NCBI GenBank assembly: GCA_029975215.1
Contig: JARKPO010000007.1
Coordinates: 1-64,000 of the forward strand
DNA: 64,000 nucleotides
Direction: 5' to 3'
Source: Levilinea sp.
Lineage (GTDB): Bacteria > Chloroflexota > Anaerolineae > Anaerolineales > Anaerolineaceae
Under the pieces are notes generated by a model, which worked only from the letters and a program-made list of their open reading frames with translations, made no database searches and was not told where the DNA came from. Positions 6,558 to 14,939 of this stretch are shown piece by piece (position 1 is the first letter of the stretch; each line of letters begins with the position of its first letter). Both the position numbers and the translations under genes were made by a program.

Positions 6558-7835
6558 CTATCGTTTGACCACAGCCAGGGTCAATTCGTCCGCTTTCTGC
6601 ACTTCATCATAGGCTGTGGTGGGAATTTCCAGGGTGATGATTTCCCCGGGGCGGGCGTACAGCTCGCCCTTGCGCGCGATCAGATTGGTGCGGTTGCGCA
6701 CTTCCACCCACACCGGCGATTCAATCGGCTGGCGCACGCGCAATTGCAAGCGCACGGGGGTTTCGGCCAGGGTTTCGCGGTCCATGCGGTGTGGCACGAC
6801 ATAGCGCACGTTTTCGCCCGCCAGCAGCGGCACCAGGCGGTTTTCTTTGCGCCGCACCTGAGCCGCGAAGCGCGCAGCGCTGATGCCCGCCAGCCGCCCG
6901 GCTTCGGAGACCCAATCCACCAGGTCGTAGACATGCACCACGTTTCCGGCGGCGAAAATGCCGGGGATGTTGGTCTGGAAACTGTCGTCCACAAACGGCC
7001 CACCGGTGAGCGGGTCAATCAGCACGCCCGCCTGGCGCGAAAGTTCGTTTTCGGGGATGAGGCCCACCGAAAGCAGCATGGTGTCGCAGGGGATGATCTC
7101 CTCGCTGCCGGGGATGGGGTTCCAGCGCTCATCCACGCGCACGGTCTCCACCGCCTCGACGCGCTTGCGTCCGATGATGCGCTTGACGGTGTGGCTGAGC
7201 TGCAGGGGGATGTCAAAATCCATCAGACACTGCACATAGTTGCGCGTCAGGCCGGTCAGGTAAGGCATGACCTCCAGCACGCGCTCCACATGCGCCCCTT
7301 CCAGGGTCAGGCGGCGGGCCATGATCATGCCGATATCGCCGGAACCGAGGATGACATAGCGGCTGCCGGGCATAAAGCCTTCCACATTCACCCAGCGTTG
7401 GGCGGTTCCGGCGGTGTACACCCCTGCCGGGCGCATGCCGGGGATGCGAATTTGGGCGCGGGTGCGTTCGCGGCAGCCCATTGAGAGCACCACTGAACGC
7501 GCGGTCAGATCCACAATGCCGCTGTGTTTGCCGGTGGCAAAGATGCGCCGCTGCGAACTGACGTCCAATACCATCGTATCCAACAGGAACTCCACGCCGT
7601 TATCCAGGGCTTGATCAATGAAGCGCTGGGCGTAGCTGGGCCCGGGGAGGTCCTGCTGAAAGGTTTCCAGGCCAAAGCCGTTGTGGATGCACTGCTGCAA
7701 AATTCCGCCCAATTCCTTGTCACGTTCAATCACCAGCACATCTTCTGCGCCGTTCTGGCGGGCAGCAATGGCCGCCGCCAGGCCGCCCGGCCCCGCGCCG
7801 ATGATGACCACGTCATACCGTTCTTTTGTCGTCAT
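6558..7835 (-). CDS. NAD(P)/FAD-dependent pyridine nucleotide-disulfide-type oxidoreductase (GlpB-like)
   Basis: The 425-residue flavoprotein starts DVVIIGAGPGGLAAAIAARQNGA (FAD site) and has a second dinucleotide motif, RYVILGSGDIGMIMARRL, near residue 180. A C-terminal FAD signature, GIFAAGNVVHVYDLVDWVS, is also visible. It resembles the HcnB/GlpB-like subunit that pairs with FAD-dependent glycerol-3-phosphate dehydrogenase-like proteins. Cys68 in LQQCIHNGFG is conserved in this group. The gene starts 1 nt after the stop of the GlpA-like gene and is followed at 5 nt by DUF1667, so the three are co-translated. It probably oxidises or reduces NAD(P)H for the complex. The physiological substrate is unknown. 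Confidence 0.87.
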   Translation of the reverse strand: MTTKERYDVVIIGAGPGGLAAAIAARQNGAEDVLVIERDKELGGILQQCIHNGFGLETFQQDLPGPSYAQRFIDQALDNGVEFLLDTMVLDVSSQRRIFATGKHSGIVDLTARSVVLSMGCRERTRAQIRIPGMRPAGVYTAGTAQRWVNVEGFMPGSRYVILGSGDIGMIMARRLTLEGAHVERVLEVMPYLTGLTRNYVQCLMDFDIPLQLSHTVKRIIGRKRVEAVETVRVDERWNPIPGSEEIIPCDTMLLSVGLIPENELSRQAGVLIDPLTGGPFVDDSFQTNIPGIFAAGNVVHVYDLVDWVSEAGRLAGISAARFAAQVRRKENRLVPLLAGENVRYVVPHRMDRETLAETPVRLQLRVRQPIESPVWVEVRNRTNLIARKGELYARPGEIITLEIPTTAYDEVQKADELTLAVVKR

Positions 7836-7836
7836 C

Positions 7837-9321
7837 TCAGGCCTCCCACGCTTTGGTTTTGCGGGTCAAAAATTCGGACCCCGGGCCTTTTTTGGTGACC
7901 TCTTCGGGGGCAATACCCAGCTCTTCGGCCAGGATTTCCACCACGCGCGGCATGTCAAAGGAGCCCAGGCAGCGGCCAGTTCCCAGCCAGGTGCGCCGTT
8001 TGATGGCATCGTAATTGCGGGCGGGGATGGGGGCGTGAATCTCGGCGATGATCTCCCCTTCGGTGACCATCTCGCAGCGGCAGATCACACGTCCAAAGCG
8101 CGGATCGGCTTTGATGAGCTTCATCTGCTCTTCACGCGGCAGCTTGCGGAAGTGCGGCCGGGGCGGGCGGATGGGGTTCCAATCTGGCTTCTCTTCCAGC
8201 TTCTCACCCGCTTCGCGCAGCAGTTCGATGACGTGCAGGGCAATGGCGGGGGCCGAGGTCAGGCCGGGGGATTCAATCCCGCCGATGTTTACCAGCCCAG
8301 GGGCTTCGCGCGGGGTTTCAATGATGAAATCGTGGTTGTGAGATACGCCCGGGGTCAGGCAGGGGGCGTTGCCGTGGGCGCGCAGCCCGGCAAAAACGGC
8401 GATGGCCAGGCGCGGGGTGAGGGAGGGGATCAGCTTCTGCGCCCCTTCCCAAATCTCGGCCATGCCGTCGCTGGTGACGGCGCTGTCTTCCACATCGTCC
8501 ACAAACTGCGAATTGGGCCCGACCATGGCGTTGCCGTGCAGGGTGGCCGTCACCAGAATGCCTTTGCCGCGCTCAGAGGGCACGGGGAAAAGCACGTTGT
8601 TCACTTCCAATTCCGCGCGGTCTAAGACGGCGTATTCCCCGCGGCGGGGGGTGATCTTAAACTCGGGGCGCACCCCGGCTTTGTGCATCACCTGGTCGGC
8701 GTACAGACCGGCGGCGTTGACCGCCCAGCGGCAGCCAAAGTCGCCAACATTGGTGCGCACGCCCACAATGCGCGCGCCGTCGAAGAGGAAATCCTGAAAT
8801 TCGGTTTCCAGCAGTACGGTAACGCCGTTGGCCACGGCGTTCTCAGCGGCGGCCACAGTGGCCATGAAGGGGTCGCAGATGCCGCCCGTGGGGGCCCACA
8901 GCGCCCCGCTGACCAGCGGGTTGATGTTGGGTTCGCGCGAGCGCATTTCGTCCGCCAGGATCACATGCATGCCGGGCACACCGTTGCGCCGCCCCTGTTC
9001 CAGCAGCTTATCCAGCGCGCCCAGTTCCTCCGGCCCAATCGCCACCACGTAGTCGCCGCGCCGGTCGTATTCAAAGCCCAGCTCGCCCGACAGCGTATCC
9101 CACATGGCGTTGCCGGCCACGTTCATTTTGGCTTTCAGCGTGCCGGGTTCGGGGTCGTAACCGGCGTGGACGATGGCCGAGTTGGCCGCGGAAGCGCCCG
9201 TGCCGATATCGGCGGCCTTGTCGATCAGCAAGATGTTCAGGCGGTAGCGCGAGAGAAAGCGCGCCGTCATGCAACCGACAATTCCGCCTCCGATGATAAT
9301 CACATCGTAAGCTTTCATCAT
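7837..9321 (-). CDS. FAD-dependent glycerol-3-phosphate dehydrogenase-like oxidoreductase with altered BFD-like Fe-S domain
   Basis: Residues 1-370 form a DAO-type FAD domain (DVIIIGGGIVGCMTARFLSR, then GASAANSAIVHAGYDPEPGT), as in GlpA and L-2-hydroxyglutarate oxidases. Residues about 410-470 are a BFD-like [2Fe-2S] domain with Cys414 and Cys416 (VICRCEMV) and Cys451 (GTGRCLGS). The fourth ligand, normally Cys in RCQGGFC-like segments, is Asp456 here. The protein would oxidise glycerol-3-phosphate or a 2-hydroxyacid and pass electrons to its operon partners. No glpK, glpF or glpC lies nearby, so glycerol use is not shown by context. Annotation as GlpA is by family only. Confidence 0.85.
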   Translation of the reverse strand: MMKAYDVIIIGGGIVGCMTARFLSRYRLNILLIDKAADIGTGASAANSAIVHAGYDPEPGTLKAKMNVAGNAMWDTLSGELGFEYDRRGDYVVAIGPEELGALDKLLEQGRRNGVPGMHVILADEMRSREPNINPLVSGALWAPTGGICDPFMATVAAAENAVANGVTVLLETEFQDFLFDGARIVGVRTNVGDFGCRWAVNAAGLYADQVMHKAGVRPEFKITPRRGEYAVLDRAELEVNNVLFPVPSERGKGILVTATLHGNAMVGPNSQFVDDVEDSAVTSDGMAEIWEGAQKLIPSLTPRLAIAVFAGLRAHGNAPCLTPGVSHNHDFIIETPREAPGLVNIGGIESPGLTSAPAIALHVIELLREAGEKLEEKPDWNPIRPPRPHFRKLPREEQMKLIKADPRFGRVICRCEMVTEGEIIAEIHAPIPARNYDAIKRRTWLGTGRCLGSFDMPRVVEILAEELGIAPEEVTKKGPGSEFLTRKTKAWEA

Positions 9322-9674
9322 TCGCTTCTTTCGTTTTGGAGTTCTAGATAGTGAACGGCTTTGTGTTCTTTTTCACCAACAGCGTATGTGTAGTATACCC
9401 GAAACGCAGGCCGGTTCCGGACTTTTTAAAGCCTCTATTTGGAGCGAATCTCCTCCCCGGGCCTGCGGGTAGCCTGTGCCAGAACGAACAGGATCCTGTT
9501 TGGGGAATTGAACCGCGGCGGCACGAATGGCCACATAGGATCCCTTTCTGTGCCCATCCTTGCAGCGGTGCTCTTATTTTACTTCGCCTTTTGGCTATGG
9601 TACACTCATAGCACAATCGGTGAGATTATAGATCAATGAAGGCTGGTAACACATCGACAGGAGGAGCGAAACAG
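9322..9674. other. 353-bp divergent intergenic region between the GlpA-like and E1 alpha genes
   Basis: The region holds the two divergent promoters listed separately. No tRNA, riboswitch or convincing small gene was found. The ORFs on both strands here (for example 9344-9616 and 9439-9639) have no recognisable motif and overlap each other. A TATACT box on the minus strand (plus-strand AGTATA at 9392-9397) could give the GlpA-like operon a leader of about 64 nt. The middle part (9440-9540) is unexplained. Confidence 0.5.
9578..9606 (+). promoter_or_regulatory. Sigma-70-type promoter of the 2-oxoacid dehydrogenase operon
   Basis: TTTACT (9578-9583) and TACACT (9601-9606) are separated by 17 bp. 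The start of transcription would be near 9613, leaving about 60 nt of leader before the ATG at 9675. No operator was recognised. Confidence 0.55.
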
Positions 9675-10658
9675 ATGGAAGTGACCGCTGAATTAAAGCG
9701 CGACATGTTCTGGCACATGCTTTTATCCAGGCGGCTGGACGAACGCGCCTGGGTGCTGCACCGCCAGGGCAAAATTGCCTTTCATATTTCTGGCATCGGC
9801 CAGGAGGCGGCCCAGGTGGGCGCGGCCTTTGCCCTGCGGCGCGGCGAAGATTGGGTGACGCCCTATTACCGCGATCTGGCCCTGATGCTGTGCCTGGGCT
9901 ACACCCCCCGTGATTTTGTACTCAGCCTGATGGGCAAGCGTGAGGAGCCCAATTCGGGCGGGCGGCAAATGCCCTCCCATTGGAGCCTGCGCTCGGCTAA
10001 CGCCGTCAGCCATTCCGCGCCGGTGGCCACCCAGGCCCCGCACGCGGCCGGCATCGGCCTGGCGATCAAGATGCGCAAAGAGGATAAGGTGGTGCTGACC
10101 ACCATCGGCGAAGGCTCCACTTCGCAGGGGGAATGGTACGAGGCGGTCAACTGGGCCGCCATTCACGCCCTGCCGGTGATCTTCCTGGTGGAAAACAACC
10201 AATACGCCATCTCCGTTCCCACCGATAAGCAGATGGCGGTCAAATCCGCCGCGGACAAAGCCTGCGGCTTGGGCCTGGACGGTCGCATGGTGGACGGCAC
10301 GGACGTGTTTGCTGTATACGCGGTGATGAGCGAGGTGGTGGCCAAAGCCCGCTCCGGCGGCGGCCCCAGCCTGATTGAGGTGCGCATGTACCGCATCACC
10401 CCGCACTCTTCGGATGACGACGACCGCTCGTACCGCACGCGCGAAGAGGTGGAAGAGAACAAGAAGCGCGACCCCATTTTGGTGGCGCGCACCCAATTGC
10501 TGGAAAGCGGCGTGCTCAGCGCCCGCGAACTGGAGGAGATGGAGAGCCGCGCCAAGGCCATGGTGGACGACGCCGTGGCCTACGCCGAAAAAGCCCCTTA
10601 TCCGGCGGTGGAAGAAGCCGCCTACCCGGTGTATGTGGAGGAGGTGCGCCGTGCCTGA
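9675..10658 (+). CDS. pdhA: Pyruvate/2-oxoacid dehydrogenase complex E1 component, alpha subunit
   Basis: The ATG at 9675 is preceded by AGGAGG at 9659-9664 and is preferred over the ORF-track start at 9636. The 327-residue protein has the thiamine diphosphate motif GEGSTSQGEWYEAVNWA with its closing Asn pair in ENNQYAISVP, and the phosphorylation-loop-like segment TPHSSDDDDRSYRT. It catalyses, with the beta subunit, decarboxylation of a 2-oxoacid and reductive acylation of the lipoyl domain of E2. Substrate could be pyruvate, acetoin or branched-chain 2-oxoacids; sequence alone does not settle which. The E1 beta gene overlaps its last codons. Confidence 0.9.
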   Translation: MEVTAELKRDMFWHMLLSRRLDERAWVLHRQGKIAFHISGIGQEAAQVGAAFALRRGEDWVTPYYRDLALMLCLGYTPRDFVLSLMGKREEPNSGGRQMPSHWSLRSANAVSHSAPVATQAPHAAGIGLAIKMRKEDKVVLTTIGEGSTSQGEWYEAVNWAAIHALPVIFLVENNQYAISVPTDKQMAVKSAADKACGLGLDGRMVDGTDVFAVYAVMSEVVAKARSGGGPSLIEVRMYRITPHSSDDDDRSYRTREEVEENKKRDPILVARTQLLESGVLSARELEEMESRAKAMVDDAVAYAEKAPYPAVEEAAYPVYVEEVRRA

Positions 10659-11634
10659 GATGACCCTGATTGACGCCGTGCGCATGGCGATGGATGAAGA
10701 AATGGCCCGCGACCCCAACGTGTTCATCGTGGGCGAGGATGTGGGCGTGCGCGGGGGTGTTTTTCGCGCCACAATGGGCCTGTTTGATAAATACGGCCCA
10801 GAACGCGTGATTGATTCCCCCCTGGCGGAGCTGTCCATTGTGGGGGTGGGCATCGGCGCGGCCCTGTACGGCATGCGCCCCATCTGTGAAATCCAATTTG
10901 CCGATTTTATCTACCCGGCCTTCAACCAGATCGTCAGCGAGGCGGCCAAGATGTGCTACCGCTCCAACGGCGATTGGACCGTGCCAATGGTCATCCGCGC
11001 CCCCTACGGCGGCGGCATCGGCGGCGGTCTGTACCATTCGCAGAGCGTGGAAGCCTTCTTTACACACGTCCCCGGCCTGAAGGTGGTCATCCCCTCCAAC
11101 CCGTATGACGCCAAGGGGCTGCTGAAATCGGCGGTGCGCGACCCCAACCCGGTGATGTTCTTTGAGCCGAAAAAAGGCTACCGTCTGATCCGCGGGGAAG
11201 TGCCGGAGGGCGAGTACACCGTGCCCATCGGCCCGGCCCAGGTGACGCGCGCCGGCGCGGATGTGAGCGTGTTTGCCTACGGCATGATGCACCATTACAC
11301 CCTGCAGGCGGCCGAAAAGCTGGCGGCCGAGGGCGTGGATGTGGAAGTGGTGGACTTGCGCACCCTCTACCCCGTGGACCGTGAGACCATCTTGACCTCG
11401 GTGCGCAAGACAGGCAAGGCCCTGATTGTGCATGAGGACAACCTCACCGGCGGCTACGGGGCTGAAATTGCCGCGACCATCGCCGAACACGCCTTCCAGG
11501 ATCTGGACGCCCCCGTACGCCGCCTGGCGGGGCCGGATGTGCCCGGTGTGCCCTTCAGCCACCCGCTGCAGGATTGGTTCATGCCTAACCCTGAGAAAAT
11601 CGCCGCTGCGCTGCGCGAACTGGCCGCTTTCTAA
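10651..11634 (+). CDS. pdhB: Pyruvate/2-oxoacid dehydrogenase complex E1 component, beta subunit
   Basis: The GTG at 10651 follows GGAGGAGG and overlaps the end of the alpha-subunit gene by 8 nt, which indicates translational coupling. The longer ORF in the track runs through the alpha gene and is not the real start; an ATG at 10660 is the alternative. The 327-residue product is a transketolase-like beta chain (MTLIDAVRMAMDEEMARDP, GEDVGVRGGVFRAT, then RVIDSPLAELSIVGVGIGAA) with the C-terminal domain (VEVVDLRTLYPVDRETI). It completes the thiamine diphosphate site together with the alpha chain. Confidence 0.92.
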   Translation: MPEMTLIDAVRMAMDEEMARDPNVFIVGEDVGVRGGVFRATMGLFDKYGPERVIDSPLAELSIVGVGIGAALYGMRPICEIQFADFIYPAFNQIVSEAAKMCYRSNGDWTVPMVIRAPYGGGIGGGLYHSQSVEAFFTHVPGLKVVIPSNPYDAKGLLKSAVRDPNPVMFFEPKKGYRLIRGEVPEGEYTVPIGPAQVTRAGADVSVFAYGMMHHYTLQAAEKLAAEGVDVEVVDLRTLYPVDRETILTSVRKTGKALIVHEDNLTGGYGAEIAATIAEHAFQDLDAPVRRLAGPDVPGVPFSHPLQDWFMPNPEKIAAALRELAAF

Positions 11635-11662
11635 CCGCGTTACCTTTTTTGGGAGAGATCCT

Positions 11663-12991
11663 ATGCCGACAAAAGTGATCATGCCGCAGTTGGGTGAATC
11701 CGTGGTTGAAGGCACGGTGACCCAATGGCTGCGCCAGGAAGGTGAGACGATTCAGGAATTTGAATCGCTGCTGGAGGTCAACACCGATAAGGTGGACAGC
11801 GAGATCCCTTCGCCCGCGGGGGGCACGCTGCTGAAAATCCTGGTACCCGCCGGAACCACCGTGCGCGCCGGAACGATTTTGGCGTGGATCGGCCAGCCCG
11901 GTGAGGCTATTCCCGAGGGTGGCGGTCCCCAAAGCACGCATGCCGCCGAACCCGCACCTCAGGCTGAGGCCCCCGCGCCGCCGCCTGCCCCTGCGCCTGC
12001 CGCCGGACGCGATCGCGATCTGGGCTTTATCTCACCGGTGGTGGCGCGCCTGGCGCGCGAGCAGGGGGTGGATTTGACCCGGGTGAAAGGTACCGGCGAG
12101 GGCGGGCGCATCACCAAAAAAGATGTGCTGGCCTTCCTGGCCGCGCCCCCACCCACCCAGGCCGAACCGCCGGCCTGGGAGACCCCCGGCGAGGGCGACC
12201 TCTTCCGCCCCACCGAGCTGATGTTCACCGCGGGCGCGCCGCCCAGCACTGCACCAACCCCGCCCAAAGCTGCCCCGCCGCCGCCCGCCCCACCTGCGCC
12301 CACCGCCCAGGCCGGAGACCGGCTGGTGCCCCTGGACACCCTGCGCAAGTCCATCGCCGCCCACATGGTGCTGAGCAAGCACACCTCGCCGCACGTCACC
12401 ACCGTCATGGAAGCCAATTTGCAGCGCGTGGTGGCTCACCGCGAAGCGCACAAGGCAGCCTTTGCCCGCGACGGCGTTAACCTGACCTACACCGCCTATT
12501 GGATCTCGGCCCTGGTGGCCGCCCTCAAGGCCGTGCCCCTGGTCAACTCCTCCTGGACGGAGGAAGGCATCCTCATCCACAGCGCCATTCACATCGGCAT
12601 GGCCACCTCGCTGGGGGCCGATGGGCTGATTGTGCCGGTGATTAAGCACGCCGACGGGCTGAGCCTGTTGGGTCTGGCCCGATCCATCAACGACCTGGCC
12701 GAGCGCGCCCGCGCCCGCCGTCTGCAGCCAGATGAGGTCAAGGGCGGCACCTGCACCATCACCAACCACGGAATCTCTGGTTCTCTCTTTGCCACACCCA
12801 TCATCAATCAGCCGCAATGTGCTATACTGGGCGTCGGAGCCATTCAAAAGCGGCCGGTGGTGATTGAGGATGCCATCGCCATCCGCCCCATGGTGTACCT
12901 GTCCCTCACCTTCGATCACCGCATTTTGGATGGCGCAGCCGCGGATCTATTCCTGTCCACGGTGGTCCATACCCTTCAAGATTGGAGCTAA
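11663..12991 (+). CDS. pdhC: Dihydrolipoamide acyltransferase, E2 component of the 2-oxoacid dehydrogenase complex
   Basis: The start is the ATG at 11663 after GGGAGAG; the ORF-track start lies inside the E1 beta gene. Domains of the 442-residue protein are: one lipoyl domain with the lipoylated Lys43 in NTDKVDSEIPSP; an Ala/Pro linker; a peripheral-subunit-binding domain (SPVVARLAREQGVDLTRVKG, TGEGGRITKKDV); a second Pro-rich linker; and the CAT catalytic domain ending in LTFDHRILDGAAAD with the active-site His near 419. It forms the core of the complex and transfers the acyl group to CoA. No E3 gene is in the window, so E3 must be encoded elsewhere. Confidence 0.92.
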   Translation: MPTKVIMPQLGESVVEGTVTQWLRQEGETIQEFESLLEVNTDKVDSEIPSPAGGTLLKILVPAGTTVRAGTILAWIGQPGEAIPEGGGPQSTHAAEPAPQAEAPAPPPAPAPAAGRDRDLGFISPVVARLAREQGVDLTRVKGTGEGGRITKKDVLAFLAAPPPTQAEPPAWETPGEGDLFRPTELMFTAGAPPSTAPTPPKAAPPPPAPPAPTAQAGDRLVPLDTLRKSIAAHMVLSKHTSPHVTTVMEANLQRVVAHREAHKAAFARDGVNLTYTAYWISALVAALKAVPLVNSSWTEEGILIHSAIHIGMATSLGADGLIVPVIKHADGLSLLGLARSINDLAERARARRLQPDEVKGGTCTITNHGISGSLFATPIINQPQCAILGVGAIQKRPVVIEDAIAIRPMVYLSLTFDHRILDGAAADLFLSTVVHTLQDWS

Positions 12992-12996
12992 CTGCG

Positions 12997-14877
12997 ATGA
13001 TTCGAACGGATGGCCCCTGGTTTAAAGACGAAGCCAACCGCCGCCTGCTGCTGCGGGGGATTAACCTCAGCGGCAGCACCAAAGTGCCCTTCACACCCAA
13101 CGGCGCAACCCACCTTCGCGAAAATTTCTTCGACCACCGCACTGTGTCTTTTGTCGGGAGGCCCTTTCCCCTGGCCGAGGCGGATGAACATCTGTCCCGT
13201 CTGCGCCGCTGGGGGTTCAATTTCCTGCGGTTTCTGGTCACCTGGGAAGCCATTGAGCATGCCGGGCCAGGCTCGTATGACGAAGCCTACCTGGATTATG
13301 TCGTGCAGGTCATCCGCAAGGCGGCCCAGCACGGCTTTGATGTGTTCATTGACCCCCATCAGGACGTGTGGAGCCGTTTCACTGGCGGCGACGGCGCCCC
13401 CGGCTGGACTCTGGAAGCGGTCGGCTTTGATCTGACCCGCCTGCACGAGACCGGCACAGCCTTTGTGCACGCCATGACGGCCGGCCCATACCCGCGCATG
13501 ATCTGGCCGACCAACTATCACAAGCTGGCCGCGGCCACCATGTTCACCCTGTTCTTCGCGGGCAACGACTTTGCCCCCAACACCCTGGTGGATGGGGTTC
13601 CTGTGCAGGAATTTTTGCAGGGCCACTACATCCACGCCATCCAGCAGCTGGCGATCCGTCTGAAGGACGAACCCAACGTGATCGGCTATGATTCGCTCAA
13701 CGAGCCGCACCGCGGCTTTGCGGGCCTGAGTAACCTGAACAGCATCCATCCCCCCTTCGATTTTGGCCCCAGCCCCACGCCTTTGCAGTCCTTTGCCCTG
13801 GGCGACGGCATCCCCCAGACGGTGGGGGTATATGAACAAGGCATCACCGGCCGCCGCCTGGTGGAGCGCCGCAAGCTGAACCCAGCAGGGGTGCGCGCCT
13901 GGCTGCCCGGCCGTGAATGCATCTGGCGATCTCACGGCGTGTGGGATGTGGACGTGAACGGCCAGCCCTACCTGCTGAAACCGGACTACTTTACCCATGT
14001 GGACGGTCGCAAGGTGGATTTCCCCCACGATTATCTGCGCCCCTTCGCCAACCGCTACGCCCGTGCCATACGCATGGTGCATCCCAACGCCATCCTGTTC
14101 CTGGAAGGCACCCTGGGCGATGAACTGCCTGTGTGGGGGCCGAACGACGCCGAAAATATCGTCAACGCCACCCACTGGTACGACGACATCACCCTCTTCC
14201 TCAAGGATTACCACAGTTGGTTCAGCGTGGACGTGGACAGCCGCCGCCTGGTTTTGGGAGCCGGCAACATCAATAAAATGCACGCGCGCCAACTGGGTCA
14301 GATCAAAGAAGTCTCACGTACCCGCCTGGGGGATGTGCCCACCCTGATTGGTGAATTTGGCACGCCTATGGACATGAAACGCAAGCACGCCTACCGCACC
14401 GGCGATTTTTCGGCTCAAATCCAGGCCCTGGACGATTCGTACCGCGCGCTGGAAGCCAATCTGCTCAACAGCACGCTGTGGAATTACACCCCAGACAATA
14501 ACAACACCCACGGCGATCTGTGGAACGAAGAGGACCTGTCCATTTTCAGCCGCGACCAGCAAAAAGACCCCAACGACCCCGATTCGGGCGGGCGGGCTTT
14601 ACCGGCGGCGGTGCGCCCCTACGCACGCAAAACCTCTGGTGATTTGCTGCGCATGTCTTTTGATTTGAAAAAGCGCGTGTTTGAAATGGCTTTTCGCCAC
14701 GATCCCCAGGTGACGGCCCCCACCGAGGTGTTTGTGCCCCGGCTGCACTATCCCAAAGGCTGCCAGGTGCAGGTTTCAGACGGCGAATACAGCCTGGATC
14801 TGGACGCCCAGGTATTGCTCTACCAGCCTTCAACGGAGCGCAGCGAACACACCCTGCGGCTGACTCCTCTGGGGTGA
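12997..14877 (+). CDS. Glycoside hydrolase family 5 protein, similar to the glucosylceramidase / steryl-glucosidase branch
   Basis: The 626-residue protein (ATG 12997, 5 nt after the E2 stop) has the GH5 catalytic pair Glu236 (YDSLNEPHRG) and Glu453 (PTLIGEFGTPMDM). The segment IDPHQDVWSRFTGGDGAPGW (residues 118-137) strongly recalls GH5_12 enzymes known mainly from fungi, which cleave glucosylceramide or steryl glucosides. The C-terminal 110 residues form a separate beta-rich domain. No signal peptide is evident, so it probably acts in the cytoplasm on a glycolipid or imported glycoside. The pairing with the dehydrogenase operon may be positional only, since no strong ribosome-binding site precedes it. 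Subfamily is from recall; family is secure. Confidence 0.85.
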   Translation: MIRTDGPWFKDEANRRLLLRGINLSGSTKVPFTPNGATHLRENFFDHRTVSFVGRPFPLAEADEHLSRLRRWGFNFLRFLVTWEAIEHAGPGSYDEAYLDYVVQVIRKAAQHGFDVFIDPHQDVWSRFTGGDGAPGWTLEAVGFDLTRLHETGTAFVHAMTAGPYPRMIWPTNYHKLAAATMFTLFFAGNDFAPNTLVDGVPVQEFLQGHYIHAIQQLAIRLKDEPNVIGYDSLNEPHRGFAGLSNLNSIHPPFDFGPSPTPLQSFALGDGIPQTVGVYEQGITGRRLVERRKLNPAGVRAWLPGRECIWRSHGVWDVDVNGQPYLLKPDYFTHVDGRKVDFPHDYLRPFANRYARAIRMVHPNAILFLEGTLGDELPVWGPNDAENIVNATHWYDDITLFLKDYHSWFSVDVDSRRLVLGAGNINKMHARQLGQIKEVSRTRLGDVPTLIGEFGTPMDMKRKHAYRTGDFSAQIQALDDSYRALEANLLNSTLWNYTPDNNNTHGDLWNEEDLSIFSRDQQKDPNDPDSGGRALPAAVRPYARKTSGDLLRMSFDLKKRVFEMAFRHDPQVTAPTEVFVPRLHYPKGCQVQVSDGEYSLDLDAQVLLYQPSTERSEHTLRLTPLG

Positions 14878-14898
14878 TCCTTCTCAGCGGTTAAACAG

Positions 14899-14938
14899 AA
14901 CGGGCTGCCTTCCACAGGCTGGAGGGCGGCCCGTTTTC
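14899..14938. terminator. Bidirectional terminator hairpin between convergent genes
   Basis: AACGGGC-T-GCC and GGC-G-GCCCGTT form a stem around a 13-nt loop, and the plus strand runs into TTTTCTTT. It separates the GH5 gene from the convergent glycosyltransferase gene. Confidence 0.75.
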
Positions 14939-14939
14939 T

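Noticed and set aside
7837-9321. Naming the trio glpABC
   Set aside because: The third gene is DUF1667, not GlpC, and no glycerol kinase or facilitator is nearby, so only a family-level name is supported.
9485-9560. GGTTCAATTCCCC on the minus strand, like a tRNA T-arm loop
   Set aside because: The bases on either side do not form a 5-bp T stem, and no acceptor, D or anticodon stem fits around it.
9344-9639. ORFs on both strands in the 9322-9674 gap, one ending in a hydrophobic stretch
   Set aside because: They overlap each other, have no recognised motif or ribosome-binding site, and overlap the promoter of the E1 alpha operon.
10375-10650. 5-prime extension of the E1 beta ORF
   Set aside because: It runs through the E1 alpha gene in another frame; the GTG at 10651 with a strong ribosome-binding site and the conserved MTLIDAVR start are clearly better.
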